Positions 15,965 to 25,384 are shown, numbered from the stretch's first letter. The stretch: 37,288 nt of DNA from Phycisphaerales bacterium UBA1845 (GCA_002338715.1 DDIR01000073.1:42526-79813), one strand, 5' to 3'. Numbers and translations: made by a program. The notes: generated by a model from the letters alone, not told the origin.

Positions 15965-17305
15965 CTATTTCGTGCCAAACATTTTGCGGAGCCGACTTTC
16001 CAGACCGGGCGGGCCAATGACGAGCAGCAGGTCGCCTTCACGTAGCACATAATCGGCGCTGGGGACTTCGACGTGTTCGCCATGTTGGACAGCCGCCACC
16101 CCGCCTTGGGGTGCGAGTTTTATTTCGCTAAGCGACTTTCCCAGGCAATTGGCTTTGGGACCGACGCGAAATCGATAAACGTCGATGCTTCCGTCGGCGA
16201 GCGATGCGATTCGTTGAAGTGAGTCGCCCGCAATGAATCGCACCAATTCGCGAACGGCGACGCGCCTGGGGCTGAACGCCCGATCGATTCCAACGCTCGA
16301 CAGCAAGTGAAGATAATCCGCCCGCTGAATCACAGCAATAGATTGCTTGACCCCTTTGCTCTTGGCCCAGGCGCTACCGAGGATGTTGTGCTCATCGTCG
16401 TCAAGCAATGATACGAACGCATTGAGTTGCTCGAGGTTTTCCTCTTCAAAGGTGGCCAGGTCCGACGGGTCGGCTGCGATGACGGTGATCCAATCGAGTT
16501 TCTGGGCGAGTTCTTCCGCCCGCTCCGGTTTGCGTTCAAAGAGTCGGATGGAAAAGTCGCTGGTCTTCAGGGCGCGGCAGAGCCAGACGGCCATCGGAGG
16601 TCCGCCCATGATCGCCACCTTGCGGCGTCGCACCTTGTCATCGTGAAAGAGTTTGCGGGCTTGCTGGAACACGCTCGCATTCCCGACGAGCACGACGCGG
16701 TCGCCCGGTTGAATCACGCTGGCACCGTCTGGAATAAACATCCGGTCCTCTCGCCCGATGGCTGCCAACCGCGATCCGCGGGGTAATCCGAGGTTGGAAA
16801 GCGCCAAACCGGCGGCGGCTGCCTTCTCTGAAACCGGGATTTCATGCATTTCGACCTGTCCACGGGCGAAATTCTCGATGGCATGGGCACCGGGGTTGCG
16901 GATGGTCTGGGCGATGGCTTGAGCCGTTGAATACTCGGGGCAAATCAATTGGTCGATGCCAAGGTGCTTCTGGTAATCGAGCCCCCGCTGGGTGAAATAG
17001 GTGCTGTGGTGGACACGGACGACGGTTTTTTTCGCACCGACGGCTTTGGCGACAGCGGCTGTGAGCAGGTTGATTTCGTCACTGCTGGTGGCTGCGACGA
17101 CCAGGTCGGCGGACTTGCACCCAGCTTCGGTGAGGATTTCAGCGGCTGCACAATTTCCGCGGAGGGTGCGGACGTCGAGGGTGTCCTCGATCTTGCGGAT
17201 TCTGGAGGGGCTTTTGTCGATGACGGTGACGTTGTGGGCTCTGGCTTCCAGGACTTCGGCTGCATGAAGTCCCACTTCACCGGCGCCGCAGATAATGATG
17301 TTCAT
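15965..17305 (-). CDS. trkA: TrkA potassium channel regulatory subunit (two RCK domains)
   Basis: A 446-residue cytoplasmic protein. It starts with the Rossmann motif MNIIICGAGEVGLHAA, which binds NAD(H) or nucleotides. A second RCK repeat begins near residue 225 (RRKVAIMGGPPMAVWLC), where the GxGxxG signature is degenerate (GGPPMA). TrkA_C-type segments follow each repeat. It gates TrkH. The ATG at 17305 directly precedes the Rossmann strand and fits family length (E. coli TrkA is 458). A longer open frame to 17389 has no good start. The following gene on the strand is trkH. Confidence 0.95.
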   Translation of the reverse strand: MNIIICGAGEVGLHAAEVLEARAHNVTVIDKSPSRIRKIEDTLDVRTLRGNCAAAEILTEAGCKSADLVVAATSSDEINLLTAAVAKAVGAKKTVVRVHHSTYFTQRGLDYQKHLGIDQLICPEYSTAQAIAQTIRNPGAHAIENFARGQVEMHEIPVSEKAAAAGLALSNLGLPRGSRLAAIGREDRMFIPDGASVIQPGDRVVLVGNASVFQQARKLFHDDKVRRRKVAIMGGPPMAVWLCRALKTSDFSIRLFERKPERAEELAQKLDWITVIAADPSDLATFEEENLEQLNAFVSLLDDDEHNILGSAWAKSKGVKQSIAVIQRADYLHLLSSVGIDRAFSPRRVAVRELVRFIAGDSLQRIASLADGSIDVYRFRVGPKANCLGKSLSEIKLAPQGGVAAVQHGEHVEVPSADYVLREGDLLLVIGPPGLESRLRKMFGTK

Positions 17306-17687
17306 GCTCGTTGCGTCCGCGTCAGGAATTCGAGTGAAGATTTCGGGTTTGCATGGCCACCATGATACCGGTGGGCAGGCACGTGACAATTAAAGACTTG
17401 AAGTTCGGTGATCGCGAAGGGGATTGCCGGGTTGGGTTGTGAATATCCGACCTGTGGATGGCGAAAACGGGCATTTTCGGGGTGCGGATGGGGATTCCTG
17501 GTGAGGCAATCGTTTGTTTGCATGTGGGGATAAAGTCAGTAGAGTTTAGGCCTTGGAACGCCCGGGGTGCAGTGCCTGGCAACGATGAGTTTGGACGTTG
17601 CGATCGGCTTTGATCAGGTGCCGGCACCATCGGAAGCGCGATTGTAGAGATTTGTGAAATCAAAGCCCTCGCCACGGAGTCAATCCA
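17306..17687. other. Divergent intergenic region between trkA and rpsO
   Basis: It should hold the promoters of trkA (minus) and rpsO (plus). I see no strong consensus promoter, only a 10-bp palindrome GTGCCGGCAC near 17621. No gene is supported. Confidence 0.5.
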
Positions 17688-17951
17688 TTGGACGCAAAAT
17701 CAAAGCAGGACGCAGTAACGACATATCGTACCCACGATAAGGACACGGGTTCACCAGAGGTTCAGGTGGCGTTGTTGACCGGCCGCATCGTGGAGCTGAC
17801 CGAGCACCTCAAGACGCACAAGAAGGACTTTGCATCGCGTCGCGGGTTGTTGAAGTTGGTTGGTCGGCGTACGCGACTTCTGCGTTATCTGAATCACAAG
17901 GACCACGCGCGTTACCTCAGCGTCATTCAGCGATTGGGGCTGCGTAAGTAA
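17688..17951 (+). CDS. rpsO: 30S ribosomal protein S15
   Basis: An 87-residue protein with the full S15 pattern: [55 protein letters not shown] and [13 protein letters not shown]15 binds the central domain of 16S rRNA early in 30S assembly. The start codon is TTG (17688), with GGAG 8 bases upstream. pnp follows on the same strand, a widely conserved order. Confidence 0.98.
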   Translation: MDAKSKQDAVTTYRTHDKDTGSPEVQVALLTGRIVELTEHLKTHKKDFASRRGLLKLVGRRTRLLRYLNHKDHARYLSVIQRLGLRK

Positions 17952-18379
17952 GTACGTGGGAAAGCAATACGCAGGATAGCAGCACGCGGAATCGGTCCGG
18001 CGGTTGTCTTGGCGGGCCAATTGATGTTGATGAGTCGGTGGGGCTGGCGATGCAAGTCCAGTCCAGAACCCGTTGCAGGTTGCCCGGGTGTCGCGGTGGC
18101 GCTGATTTGCAGTGTCACCAAGTGGCATTTGAGTATGGCGGCCATTCGGCGGTGGTGTTGGATTGATGGCTTGGATTGTCGCTCGGAAAATCTTGAGAGA
18201 TGGCGAGGGTGAGTTGCGTTCGCGCGACCCATCCTTTTTTTGTAAATATTCTGCTCGATTGATTGTCGTCGTGAAGTTGCGGATGGCGGATCGGGCGCAT
18301 CGGTAAAGACGGTTGTCGTGTAGGCAGGCGGACACAGCAAACTAAGACATTGTGACGGAAACGGAAAAGAGTGACGGTA
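17952..18379. other. rpsO-pnp intergenic region
   Basis: About 430 bp without a supported gene; the short open frames inside have no family match. In many bacteria the pnp leader carries an RNase III / PNPase autoregulatory hairpin. I do not see an unambiguous hairpin here. A T-rich tract (TTTTTTTGTAAATATT) lies at about 18235. Confidence 0.5.
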
Positions 18380-20497
18380 ATGAAGAAATACACTTCAGAG
18401 TGCAAGATCGGCGGTAAGACGCTGACGTTGGAATCGGGCTGGCTGGCGAAGCAGGCGGCAGGCACCGTGATGGTGACCTACGGTGAAACGGTGGTGATGG
18501 TGGCGGTGGTGACGTCGGACCCGCGGCCCGGGATCGATTTTTTTCCGCTGACCTGCGACTATCGCGAGAAAGCTTACGCGGCAGGTAAGTTTCCCGGTGG
18601 TTTCTTCAAGCGTGAATCGCGCCCGACGACCAAGGAAATTCTCACGATGCGTTTGATGGATCGCCCGATTCGTCCGCTGTTTCCCAAGGGGTTCATCAAT
18701 GAAGTCATGATTCAGGCAATGGTGCTCGCGACGGATCAAGAGCATGATCCGGATATGCTCGCGATGATCGGTGCGTCGGCGGCGCTTTCGATTTCGGAAA
18801 TTCCGTTTGAAGGTCCGACCGGTGCGGTGCGCGTTGGCCGCGTCGACGGCAAGTTTGTCGTGATGCCGACCCTTGAGCAGATGGACCAAAGCGACATGGA
18901 ACTGGTCGTATCTGGTCACTCCGAAGCCGTCAACATGATCGAACTCGGTGGCTTTGAGATCGCCGAACCCGATGTCGTCAGTGCAGTGGAAGTCGCGCAC
19001 AAGGAAATCAGAACAATCTGCGATTGCGTGAACGATCTGGTCAAGCAGTGCGGCAAGGAAAAGAACTGGACGCCGCCACCGTCAACCGACGGCCTCAAGG
19101 ATCGGTTGCGCGAGAAGGTTGCGGGTCCGCTGCGCAAGGCCAAGGAAATCGCTTCAAAGCAGGATCGCTACGAAGCCGTCAAAAACATCTACAACGAAAC
19201 GCTCGATCAGGAATGTCCAGATGGTGCGGAAAATCTCGAATTCGATCGCAACACCGTTCGCAACGTCATCGATGAAATCGAGGGCGAAGTCGTCGCCGCG
19301 ATGGTGCTCGATACGGGCATTCGCGCGGACGGCCGCGGTCTGACCGACATCCGTCCGCTGACCTGCGAAGTTGGCGTTTTGCCGCGTACACATGGGTCGG
19401 CAGTCTTCACCCGTGGTGAAACGCAATCGATGGCCGTCGTCACGCTGGGCACGGTTCGCGACGAACAGTTCATCGACGGGTTGATGCCCGAATACAGCAA
19501 GAAGTTCATGCTGCACTACAATTTCCCGCCGTTCTGCGTGGGTGAAGTTCGTCGCCTCGGTGCGGTGTCGCGTCGTGAAATTGGTCACGGTAACCTGGCT
19601 GAGAAGGCGATCGAAATGGTCCTGCCTTCACCGGAAGACTTCCCCTACACCGTTCGCGTTGTGTCGGAAATTCTCGAGTCGAACGGTTCAAGCTCGATGG
19701 CATCGGTTTGTGGTGGAACGCTGGCGCTGATGGATGCCGGCGTGCCGCTGACTCAGCCGGTGGCGGGTATTTCGGTCGGTGGTTTCCACGACGACAAGCG
19801 TCGCAAGTTGATTGTCGACATCCTCGGTGAGGAAGATCACTTTGGCGACATGGACTTCAAGGTTGCGGGCACGCAGCGCGGTATCACCGCGATCCAGGTC
19901 GACTTGAAGGATCGTTCGCTGAGCATCGACATCGTGAAAGAAGCGTTGGAGATCGCAAAGGGCGCCCGATTGGAGATCCTCGCCAAGATGTTGGAAACCC
20001 TTCCCGAACCGCGCAGCGAAACCAGCAAGTACGCCCCCAGAATCCTGTCGATCAAGATCAATCCGGACCGCATCGGAAAGGTCATTGGACCAGGCGGAAA
20101 AGGGATCAAGGCGATCGAAGCCGGCACCGGTGCGAAGGTCGAAATCGACGACGATGGAACGATCACGATCTCGTGCATGGACCTTGCGGGTGCGGAGTCG
20201 GCTCGCAGCATGATCGAAGCCGTCACCGAAAGCATCAAGGTCGGTACGGTGTATTCGGGTACGGTCACGAGCGTGAAAGACTTCGGCGCGTTTGTTGAAA
20301 TCGCACCGGGTCAGGATGGTTTGTGCCACGTGAGCGAGCTGTCCACCGATTATGTCCGCAACGTCGCCGACGTCTGCAAGGTTGGCGATCCGCTGAAGGT
20401 CAAAGTGATCGCGGTCGACAACCAGGGACGCATCAAGCTTTCGCACAAAGCCGTTCAGCTTGAGGAAAAGCAGGAGACGGCTGACAGCGCGTCGTAG
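18380..20497 (+). CDS. pnp: Polynucleotide phosphorylase
   Basis: A 705-residue protein with all PNPase parts in order. First RNase PH domain: GTVMVTYGETVVMVAVV, FFPLTCDYREKAYAAGKFPGG. A linker helical domain follows. Second RNase PH domain: RADGRGLTDIRPL, GGTLALMDAGVPL, DILGEEDHFGDMDFKVAGT. Then a KH domain (RIGKVIGPGGKGIKAI) and an S1 domain (GTVTSVKDFGAFVEI). It degrades RNA 3'-5' by phosphorolysis in the cytoplasm. ATG at 18380 is used; a GTG at 18371 has a GGAAAA about 5 bases before it and is equally possible. A terminator lies at 20637-20678. Confidence 0.97.
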   Translation: MKKYTSECKIGGKTLTLESGWLAKQAAGTVMVTYGETVVMVAVVTSDPRPGIDFFPLTCDYREKAYAAGKFPGGFFKRESRPTTKEILTMRLMDRPIRPLFPKGFINEVMIQAMVLATDQEHDPDMLAMIGASAALSISEIPFEGPTGAVRVGRVDGKFVVMPTLEQMDQSDMELVVSGHSEAVNMIELGGFEIAEPDVVSAVEVAHKEIRTICDCVNDLVKQCGKEKNWTPPPSTDGLKDRLREKVAGPLRKAKEIASKQDRYEAVKNIYNETLDQECPDGAENLEFDRNTVRNVIDEIEGEVVAAMVLDTGIRADGRGLTDIRPLTCEVGVLPRTHGSAVFTRGETQSMAVVTLGTVRDEQFIDGLMPEYSKKFMLHYNFPPFCVGEVRRLGAVSRREIGHGNLAEKAIEMVLPSPEDFPYTVRVVSEILESNGSSSMASVCGGTLALMDAGVPLTQPVAGISVGGFHDDKRRKLIVDILGEEDHFGDMDFKVAGTQRGITAIQVDLKDRSLSIDIVKEALEIAKGARLEILAKMLETLPEPRSETSKYAPRILSIKINPDRIGKVIGPGGKGIKAIEAGTGAKVEIDDDGTITISCMDLAGAESARSMIEAVTESIKVGTVYSGTVTSVKDFGAFVEIAPGQDGLCHVSELSTDYVRNVADVCKVGDPLKVKVIAVDNQGRIKLSHKAVQLEEKQETADSAS

Positions 20498-20527
20498 TTG
20501 ATCGGGCGGGTTGGACGTTTGGTCGTT

Positions 20528-20591
20528 GTAGGGTGGGCCATGCCCACCGCAGTTTGAACAACAACGACATGGTGGGCACGGCCCACCCTAC
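20528..20591. repeat. Inverted-repeat element of GTAGGGTGGGC type
   Basis: GTAGGGTGGGCCATGCCCAC (20528-20547) pairs across a 22-bp centre with GTGGGCACGGCCCACCCTAC (20572-20591). Each arm also contains its own GTGGGC/GCCCAC palindrome. The motif is common as a REP-like intergenic repeat in many bacteria. It lies between the pnp stop and its terminator. Confidence 0.8.
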
Positions 20592-20636
20592 ATGATCACC
20601 GAATCGTTGTTTCGATTGCGATGTGATTGCAAAATC

Positions 20637-20678
20637 AAAACGGTGGTCCTACCTTGAAACGTAGGGCCACCGTTTTTT
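20637..20678 (+). terminator. Rho-independent terminator of pnp
   Basis: CGGTGGTCCTAC (20641-20652) pairs with GTAGGGCCACCG (20661-20672; one G-T pair) over an 8-base loop, followed by TTTTTT and preceded by AAAA. Confidence 0.9.
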
Positions 20679-20717
20679 CGTTCGTGGTCCCTGGGTGCAT
20701 CGAATCGATTTCGAATC

Positions 20718-20791
20718 GTGCCACTGCTCTGTGAGCAGTGCTGGACCAAAAGGTTTATCGCCAATCTGCACTGCTCACAGAGCAGTGGCAC
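20718..20791. repeat. 74-bp REPIN-like element, copy 1
   Basis: Two 24-bp arms in inverted orientation flank a 26-bp centre. Each arm contains the palindrome CACTGCTCTGTGAGCAGTG, so each arm can fold alone or pair with the other. Identical arms occur at 31452-31525 and 33275-33348, with different 26-bp centres. This copy ends 35 bp before the histidine kinase start. Confidence 0.93.
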
Positions 20792-20826
20792 ACCTTTGGT
20801 AAGTTGACGTTCTTGAGGCGGCTGCG

Positions 20827-21555
20827 ATGGTTGACGATCGTGTCATTGAGATTTCGATGATTGCCGGCGGACTCGCCCACGAGATTCGCAATCCGCTGTC
20901 GACGCTGCTTTTGAACCTCAAGCTCTTGGAAGAGGACTTGTCTGAAGATGCAGCGCCTTCCGCGGACACGCTGCGCCGCGCACGGCAGCGCATCGCCATG
21001 ACGCGCGGGGAAGCCGAACGCCTGCAACGCATGCTCGATGAGTTTCTGCTTCTCGTGAAGCCGGTGACGTTAAAGCGGACGGTGGCTGACCTGAATGGTA
21101 TCGTGTCGCGCCTCGTCGAATTCTACGCGCCGGAAACCGATCGCGATGACATCCGCCTGGTCGCTTACGAACATCCGCAGCCGCTACTCGTGTCAGTGGA
21201 CTCGGCGATCTTTCGGCAGGCGCTTTTGAACCTGCTGATCAACGCTCGCCAAGCCACGCCCAAAGGCGGCGAAATTTCGATCCATCTTGCCGTGGAGGAA
21301 CTCGGGCGCGATGGCACCTGGGCGACGGTCGAAGTCAGCGACGACGGCGAGGGGATGAGCGAAGACGTCTTGTCGAAGGCAATGCAGGCGTTCTATTCGA
21401 CCAAACCGAGCGGGAGCGGACTGGGGCTGTCGACGACGAGCCGTATCGTCGCTGCACACGGTGGTACCATCGCGGTCAAGTCAAAGTCCGGTTCGGGGAC
21501 GACCTTTACGATCAGGTTGCCCTTGGTGGCTGAGAAGCTTGGGGCGATGGGGTGA
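20827..21555 (+). CDS. Cytoplasmic sensor histidine kinase, NtrB-like, no sensor domain
   Basis: A 242-residue protein consisting only of the transmitter. The H-box is GGLAHEIRNPLSTLL (His18), followed by dimerisation helices, N-box NLLINARQA, G1 box VSDDGEGM, F-like FYSTKPSGSG and G2 GLGLSTTSRI. It phosphorylates a partner response regulator, which is most likely the next gene 33 bp downstream. There is no membrane segment and no PAS domain, so the signal must come from another protein. The start is ATG 20827, with GAGG upstream; an in-frame stop at 20800-20802 prevents a longer version. Confidence 0.93.
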   Translation: MVDDRVIEISMIAGGLAHEIRNPLSTLLLNLKLLEEDLSEDAAPSADTLRRARQRIAMTRGEAERLQRMLDEFLLLVKPVTLKRTVADLNGIVSRLVEFYAPETDRDDIRLVAYEHPQPLLVSVDSAIFRQALLNLLINARQATPKGGEISIHLAVEELGRDGTWATVEVSDDGEGMSEDVLSKAMQAFYSTKPSGSGLGLSTTSRIVAAHGGTIAVKSKSGSGTTFTIRLPLVAEKLGAMG

Positions 21556-21588
21556 CGATCCTCGTCCGCGCGATAGAATAGATCCATT

Positions 21589-22965
21589 ATGGCCTCCACT
21601 GCTTTTGTACTCATTGTTGAAGATGATGCCGCCCACGGCGAAGCGATCGCCGAAGGGTTGAAGCGCGAGGGGCACGCCTGCAAGGTTGTCTCCAGCGGGG
21701 CGGATGCGATCGCGAGCGTCAGCGCCCGTCCGCCCGACGTGGTCATCACCGACTACAAACTCGGCGGGGCGCTCAACGGGATGGACGTCCTCAGGCAGAC
21801 GAAGGAAATCTCGCCGCATACGCAGGTGATTTTGATCACGGCGTTTGGCAGCGAGCAACTGGTTCGCGATGCCCTCGGTCCCGAAAACCCCACGCCCGCA
21901 TACGACTATCTGATCAAACCCATCGACATTGATGTCGTCCGTCGCAAGGTCAACGAAGCGGCAGAGCAGGCGACCGCGGCCCGCGACTCGAAGACGATGC
22001 GCGACCAGATCGAGCAGGCGTTTAACTACGAGGGGATCATCGGGACGAGCGCGGCGCTGGCGAAGGAGATTCGCCGCATACAGAAGCTGGCCAAGAGCAA
22101 GAGCACGGTCTTGATCTTCGGCGAATCGGGGACGGGTAAGGAACTCGTCGCCCAGGCGCTTCATGCGAATTCCAAACGTGCGGGTAAGACGTTTAAGGTG
22201 ATCAACTGCGCGGCGCTGAGCGAATCGCTGCTCGAAAGCGAATTGTTCGGACACGTGAAGGGCGCGTTTACCGGGGCGATTTCCGACAAGAAGGGTATCC
22301 TCGAAGCGGCTGATGGTGGGACGCTGTTTCTCGATGAGATTGGCGACATGCCGCTGGGGATGCAGGCCAAGTTGTTGCGGACGTTGGAGTCGGGCGAAGT
22401 TCAGCCGGTGGGCAGCACGGATACGTTGTTTGTCGATGTGCGGTTTGTCGCGGCGACCCATCGAAACCTGCGGGCGATGGTTGAAGAGCAGACCTTTCGC
22501 GAGGATTTGTTCTATCGCCTGCACGCACAGGGAGCGATTCGCCTGCCGCCGCTTCGACAGCGACGCGAAGACATTCCGATATTGGCCAAGCACTTCGTCG
22601 ATGAATTTTGCCGCGAGAACGACTTCGATCCGAAAGAGATTTCGACGGAGGTGATGCGCCGCCTGACGAATCATACGTGGCGGGGCAACGTGCGCGAACT
22701 GCGCAGCGTGATTGAGCAGATGGTGATCGAAGCCGAGGGCGACACGCTGGAATCAGGCGACCTGCCCGAATCGCTTCGCACGACCACCGACATCGTCCCG
22801 GTCAACAACCCAAGCCTGCTCGGCATGAGCATGGCCGACGTCGAACGCCTTCACATCCTAAACACGCTGAAACTCACCGGCGGCAACCGAGAAAAAGCCG
22901 CGAAGATTCTAAAGATCGGTGCAAGAACGCTGTATCGAAAGCTCAAAGATTACGGCGTGACGTAG
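21589..22965 (+). CDS. NtrC-type sigma-54-dependent response regulator
   Basis: A 458-residue protein. Receiver domain residues 1-125: acidic pair at Glu11/Asp12, phospho-acceptor Asp55 (VVITDYKL), Thr84 and Lys110. AAA+ domain about 145-385: Walker A GESGTGKE at 178-185, GAFTGA at 225-230 (contacts sigma-54), [13 protein letters not shown]alker B. The C-terminal Fis-type helix-turn-helix is about 425-456 ([22 protein letters not shown]). It activates sigma-54 promoters. It pairs with the upstream kinase. Target genes are not evident in this window. Confidence 0.96.
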   Translation: MASTAFVLIVEDDAAHGEAIAEGLKREGHACKVVSSGADAIASVSARPPDVVITDYKLGGALNGMDVLRQTKEISPHTQVILITAFGSEQLVRDALGPENPTPAYDYLIKPIDIDVVRRKVNEAAEQATAARDSKTMRDQIEQAFNYEGIIGTSAALAKEIRRIQKLAKSKSTVLIFGESGTGKELVAQALHANSKRAGKTFKVINCAALSESLLESELFGHVKGAFTGAISDKKGILEAADGGTLFLDEIGDMPLGMQAKLLRTLESGEVQPVGSTDTLFVDVRFVAATHRNLRAMVEEQTFREDLFYRLHAQGAIRLPPLRQRREDIPILAKHFVDEFCRENDFDPKEISTEVMRRLTNHTWRGNVRELRSVIEQMVIEAEGDTLESGDLPESLRTTTDIVPVNNPSLLGMSMADVERLHILNTLKLTGGNREKAAKILKIGARTLYRKLKDYGVT

Positions 22966-23006
22966 TTCTCCATGCGTTGCAATTGTGCTTTCGAGCGGAG
23001 TGACAC

Positions 23007-23483
23007 ATGTTTGGCAAGCGCAAGAGTGGCGATTTGCGGAAATCTCGATTCTATTATTTCAACTTGCTCCTTGGGTATCCGCCAACCGGAGTACCTCTTG
23101 CGTATTGGGAATTTTCAAGCAGAAAGCAAAAGAAGTTAAGGGTTATCGCTTCTGTCGTGCTGGTGGCTGCCCTTGCTTTGCTATTGTCGCTGGTGACATA
23201 CCCTGGGGCGACGTTAAATGCACCGCCAGCAATCAAGTTCGGCTTCGGCGCCATGGGTATTGCTTGCAGTTGGATGACGATCAACACTATTCGTCGAACC
23301 TTGAGGCAGTTTTCGGACCACCTGATTGAACGCGAGTTCATGGTTTGTTTCGGATGTGGTTACGATTTGCGCAATCTCACATCTGATCGTTGTCCGGAAT
23401 GTGGTGACGAATGCGATCACGAGAAACTACATTCACGTTGGAATGACTGGTTGGACCTAAACAAGACCGGAGCATCTGGCTAG
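23007..23483 (+). CDS. Membrane protein with C-terminal zinc ribbon
   Basis: A 158-residue protein with two hydrophobic segments (about 45-63 and 75-93). The C-terminal domain has Cys114, Cys117, Cys129 and Cys132 in CFGCGYDLRNLTSDRCPECG, a four-cysteine zinc ribbon. The CGYDLR...CPECG ribbon is typical of many planctomycete membrane proteins. It begins 41 bp after the response regulator. Function unknown. Confidence 0.8.
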   Translation: MFGKRKSGDLRKSRFYYFNLLLGYPPTGVPLAYWEFSSRKQKKLRVIASVVLVAALALLLSLVTYPGATLNAPPAIKFGFGAMGIACSWMTINTIRRTLRQFSDHLIEREFMVCFGCGYDLRNLTSDRCPECGDECDHEKLHSRWNDWLDLNKTGASG

Positions 23484-23539
23484 GTATCAATGCTACATCT
23501 TGGTGGGCGCGAACCATATTGCGGAGTGTACATGGGTCG

Positions 23540-23770
23540 CTACATCTTTCGCAGTGCGGTCAGCAGCGTTTCGAATTCCTCTTTGCATTCGGCGCAGATT
23601 TCGAGGTGGTCTTCGATGGCTTTGAGGCTTTCGGGGATGGTTTTGCCGGCAAGGTGCGTTTCGGCGAACTCGGCCATCGCGGCTAGGCAATCGTCGCAGG
23701 TCGCTTCGCGATCCTTGGTCTGCTTCAGGAAGCCGAGCAGTGCGTCCATGTTTTCTTTGGAAAGGTCCAT
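23540..23770 (-). CDS. ZAS-like zinc-finger protein, putative anti-sigma factor
   Basis: A 76-residue soluble protein. Its C-terminal part has His55, Cys59 and Cys62 (HLEICAEC), the Hx3Cx2C pattern of zinc-binding anti-sigma domains. A second Cys pair (CDDC, 25-28) is present. No membrane segment is seen, so it would act in the cytoplasm, possibly redox-responsive. It lies 100 bp downstream of a sigma factor gene on the same strand. The ATG at 23770 has AAAGG upstream. Confidence 0.75.
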   Translation of the reverse strand: MDLSKENMDALLGFLKQTKDREATCDDCLAAMAEFAETHLAGKTIPESLKAIEDHLEICAECKEEFETLLTALRKM

Positions 23771-23870
23771 GTTTGCCTTTGTTGTGACATCAATCCAACT
23801 GTAACCTGAAATTCGGTATTATTCCCGGACAAAATAGCAACGCGACTGTTCAACTTAGATAGAGCTTGCT

Positions 23871-24530
23871 CTAGTCCGTGCTCAGGTCTTCCTGCGAAAA
23901 TCCGCGGCGTTCCAATTCCTTCTTGAGCTTCTTGCGGGCGTCGTACGTCAGTTTGTAAATCGCGTTTCGATTCATGCCGAGACGCCGGCCTATCTCTTCC
24001 TGCGGCATGCCGGCTAACTCCGCCTGCAACACGTCGCGCTGTTTCTGCGTCAAGTTCTCATCGATGATCGTGTGAACGGCTTCCACCAGTTGCTTGCGGG
24101 CAGCCGACGCCGCTGGCTCGTTTTGCGAATCGACCCGACCCGCATCAACGCTTGCGGAGTTTTCGGTCACCTGTTCGAGCGAGACATCCTTCCAGCGCAT
24201 TCGACGCAGTTCGGTATAACCGACGCGGACGGCGATGGTCAGCGCCCAGGTCGTGAACTTGCTGCGACCCTCGAACGCATCCAGTTGGCTATGGATCTTC
24301 AAGAGCGCGTCCTGGGTGATGTCTTCAATGAAGTCGTCTCCCGACGATGCGAATGCGTGACGCAGTTTGGCCCGAAGCAATTCGCGCAGGTCGGCGAGCG
24401 CCGCATCGCGTGCGGATGATTCACCCGACAGCCTTTCGATCCAATCCGTTTCAACCGCCAATGTCGACGACTCCGATCCCCGACAATCCTTAGACGCCCC
24501 AAGCGGGCCAAACCTTACGCCGCAGCCCAT
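23871..24530 (-). CDS. ECF-type RNA polymerase sigma factor
   Basis: A 219-residue protein. Region 2: DFIEDITQDALLKIHSQLDAF, FTTWALTIAVRVGYTELRR. Region 4: LTQKQRDVLQAELAGMPQEEIGRRLGMNRNAIYKLTYDARKKLKKEL, a clear helix-turn-helix. ECF sigma factors direct RNA polymerase to stress or envelope promoters under an anti-sigma factor. The zinc-finger gene just downstream is the likely partner. ATG 24530 is preferred; a longer frame starts only with TTG at 24626. It is divergent from the YHS gene. Confidence 0.9.
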   Translation of the reverse strand: MGCGVRFGPLGASKDCRGSESSTLAVETDWIERLSGESSARDAALADLRELLRAKLRHAFASSGDDFIEDITQDALLKIHSQLDAFEGRSKFTTWALTIAVRVGYTELRRMRWKDVSLEQVTENSASVDAGRVDSQNEPAASAARKQLVEAVHTIIDENLTQKQRDVLQAELAGMPQEEIGRRLGMNRNAIYKLTYDARKKLKKELERRGFSQEDLSTD

Positions 24531-24703
24531 GATATGTCGATTATGACCGCCCAAACCCCGTTTTGACCACCCTTCGATTTTTATTTTTTTCAAGAGGTAA
24601 GACGTTCGCGACCCACCGCGTCTCAACAGGCGAACGGGCGTCGCCGCGTTGGCGATGCGAATAAACGAACGGATGGAAGTGATTTGTAATTAGGAGCAAT
24701 CAG

Positions 24704-25207
24704 ATGAAGCAGCGTATCGTGGCCACCGGTTTTCTTACAGCTTTGAGTGCGGTCTTTGCGGTTTCGGCATTTGCCGACAAACCCATGTCGGACATGCAGC
24801 CGACTTCGCGGGCTTACCTGCACAGCTACAACCTGCCGAGCACCGGCATCGCCCTTGAGGGGTATTGTCCCGTGGCATACTTCGCGGTGAACAAACCGGT
24901 GAAAGGCAAAGCCGAGTTCGCTTCGACGTATGACGGCGTGACGTATCACTTCGTGTCGAACGATGCGAAGATGTTGTTCGAAAAGGAACCGCAAAAGTAC
25001 CTGCCGGCATACGGTGGATGGTGTGCACTCGGGATGGCCATCGAAGACAAGCTGCCGGTTGACCCGACGAGTTTCAAGATCGTCAACGGACGTTTGATGC
25101 TGTTTCTCAAGAACCCGGGCATCGATGCGCTTAAGGTCTGGAATGACGGTAACGAAGCCGAGTTGATCGCCAAAGCCGACGCCCACTGGAAGAAAGTCTC
25201 CAAGTAG
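24704..25207 (+). CDS. Secreted YHS-domain protein
   Basis: A 167-residue protein with a signal peptide (hydrophobic 7-22, SAFA cleavage-like site). The YHS-type domain spans about 45-125: ALEGYCPVAYF, GKAEFASTYDGVTYHFVS, FEKEPQKYLPAYGGWCALG. Cysteines in GYCPV and GGWC could bind metal. The family is associated with metal handling, but the exact job is unknown. It has AGGAG 8 bases before ATG 24704. It is the first of three plus-strand genes divergent from the sigma factor. Confidence 0.88.
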   Translation: MKQRIVATGFLTALSAVFAVSAFADKPMSDMQPTSRAYLHSYNLPSTGIALEGYCPVAYFAVNKPVKGKAEFASTYDGVTYHFVSNDAKMLFEKEPQKYLPAYGGWCALGMAIEDKLPVDPTSFKIVNGRLMLFLKNPGIDALKVWNDGNEAELIAKADAHWKKVSK

Positions 25208-25239
25208 TCTCCGAAATTCCTCCTCCCTCAAAAGCCCCG

Positions 25240-25315
25240 GTGCCACGAGCGGCGGATTGGGACGGTCCCAACCGCCGCGGCACTGGGCTTAAGTCGTTAC
25301 TGGGCTTAAGTCGTT
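25240..25315. repeat. Bulged hairpin plus 17-bp tandem repeat
   Basis: GTGCC, GCGGCGG and TTGGGA pair with TCCCAA, CCGCCGC and GGCAC over a three-base loop (25240-25283), giving a long stem with small bulges. ACTGGGCTTAAGTCGTT then occurs twice back to back (25282-25298, 25299-25315). It may end or attenuate transcription from the YHS gene before the RclC-like gene. Confidence 0.75.
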
Positions 25316-25384
25316 TTGCCCTTTTCGGCGAAGCGTTAACCGATCAATCAATTCTGCTGACGATTTTCAAAAAGGACGTGGGCT

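Noticed and set aside
17952..18379. Hairpin leader of pnp
   Set aside because: Expected by analogy but I could not identify a clear, paired structure, so it is not called.
21481..22674. Long minus-strand open frame opposite the response regulator
   Set aside because: The plus strand carries clear NtrC motifs; the reverse frame has none.
25282..25315. CRISPR-like repeat
   Set aside because: Only two directly adjacent units and no spacer; it is a tandem repeat, not an array.
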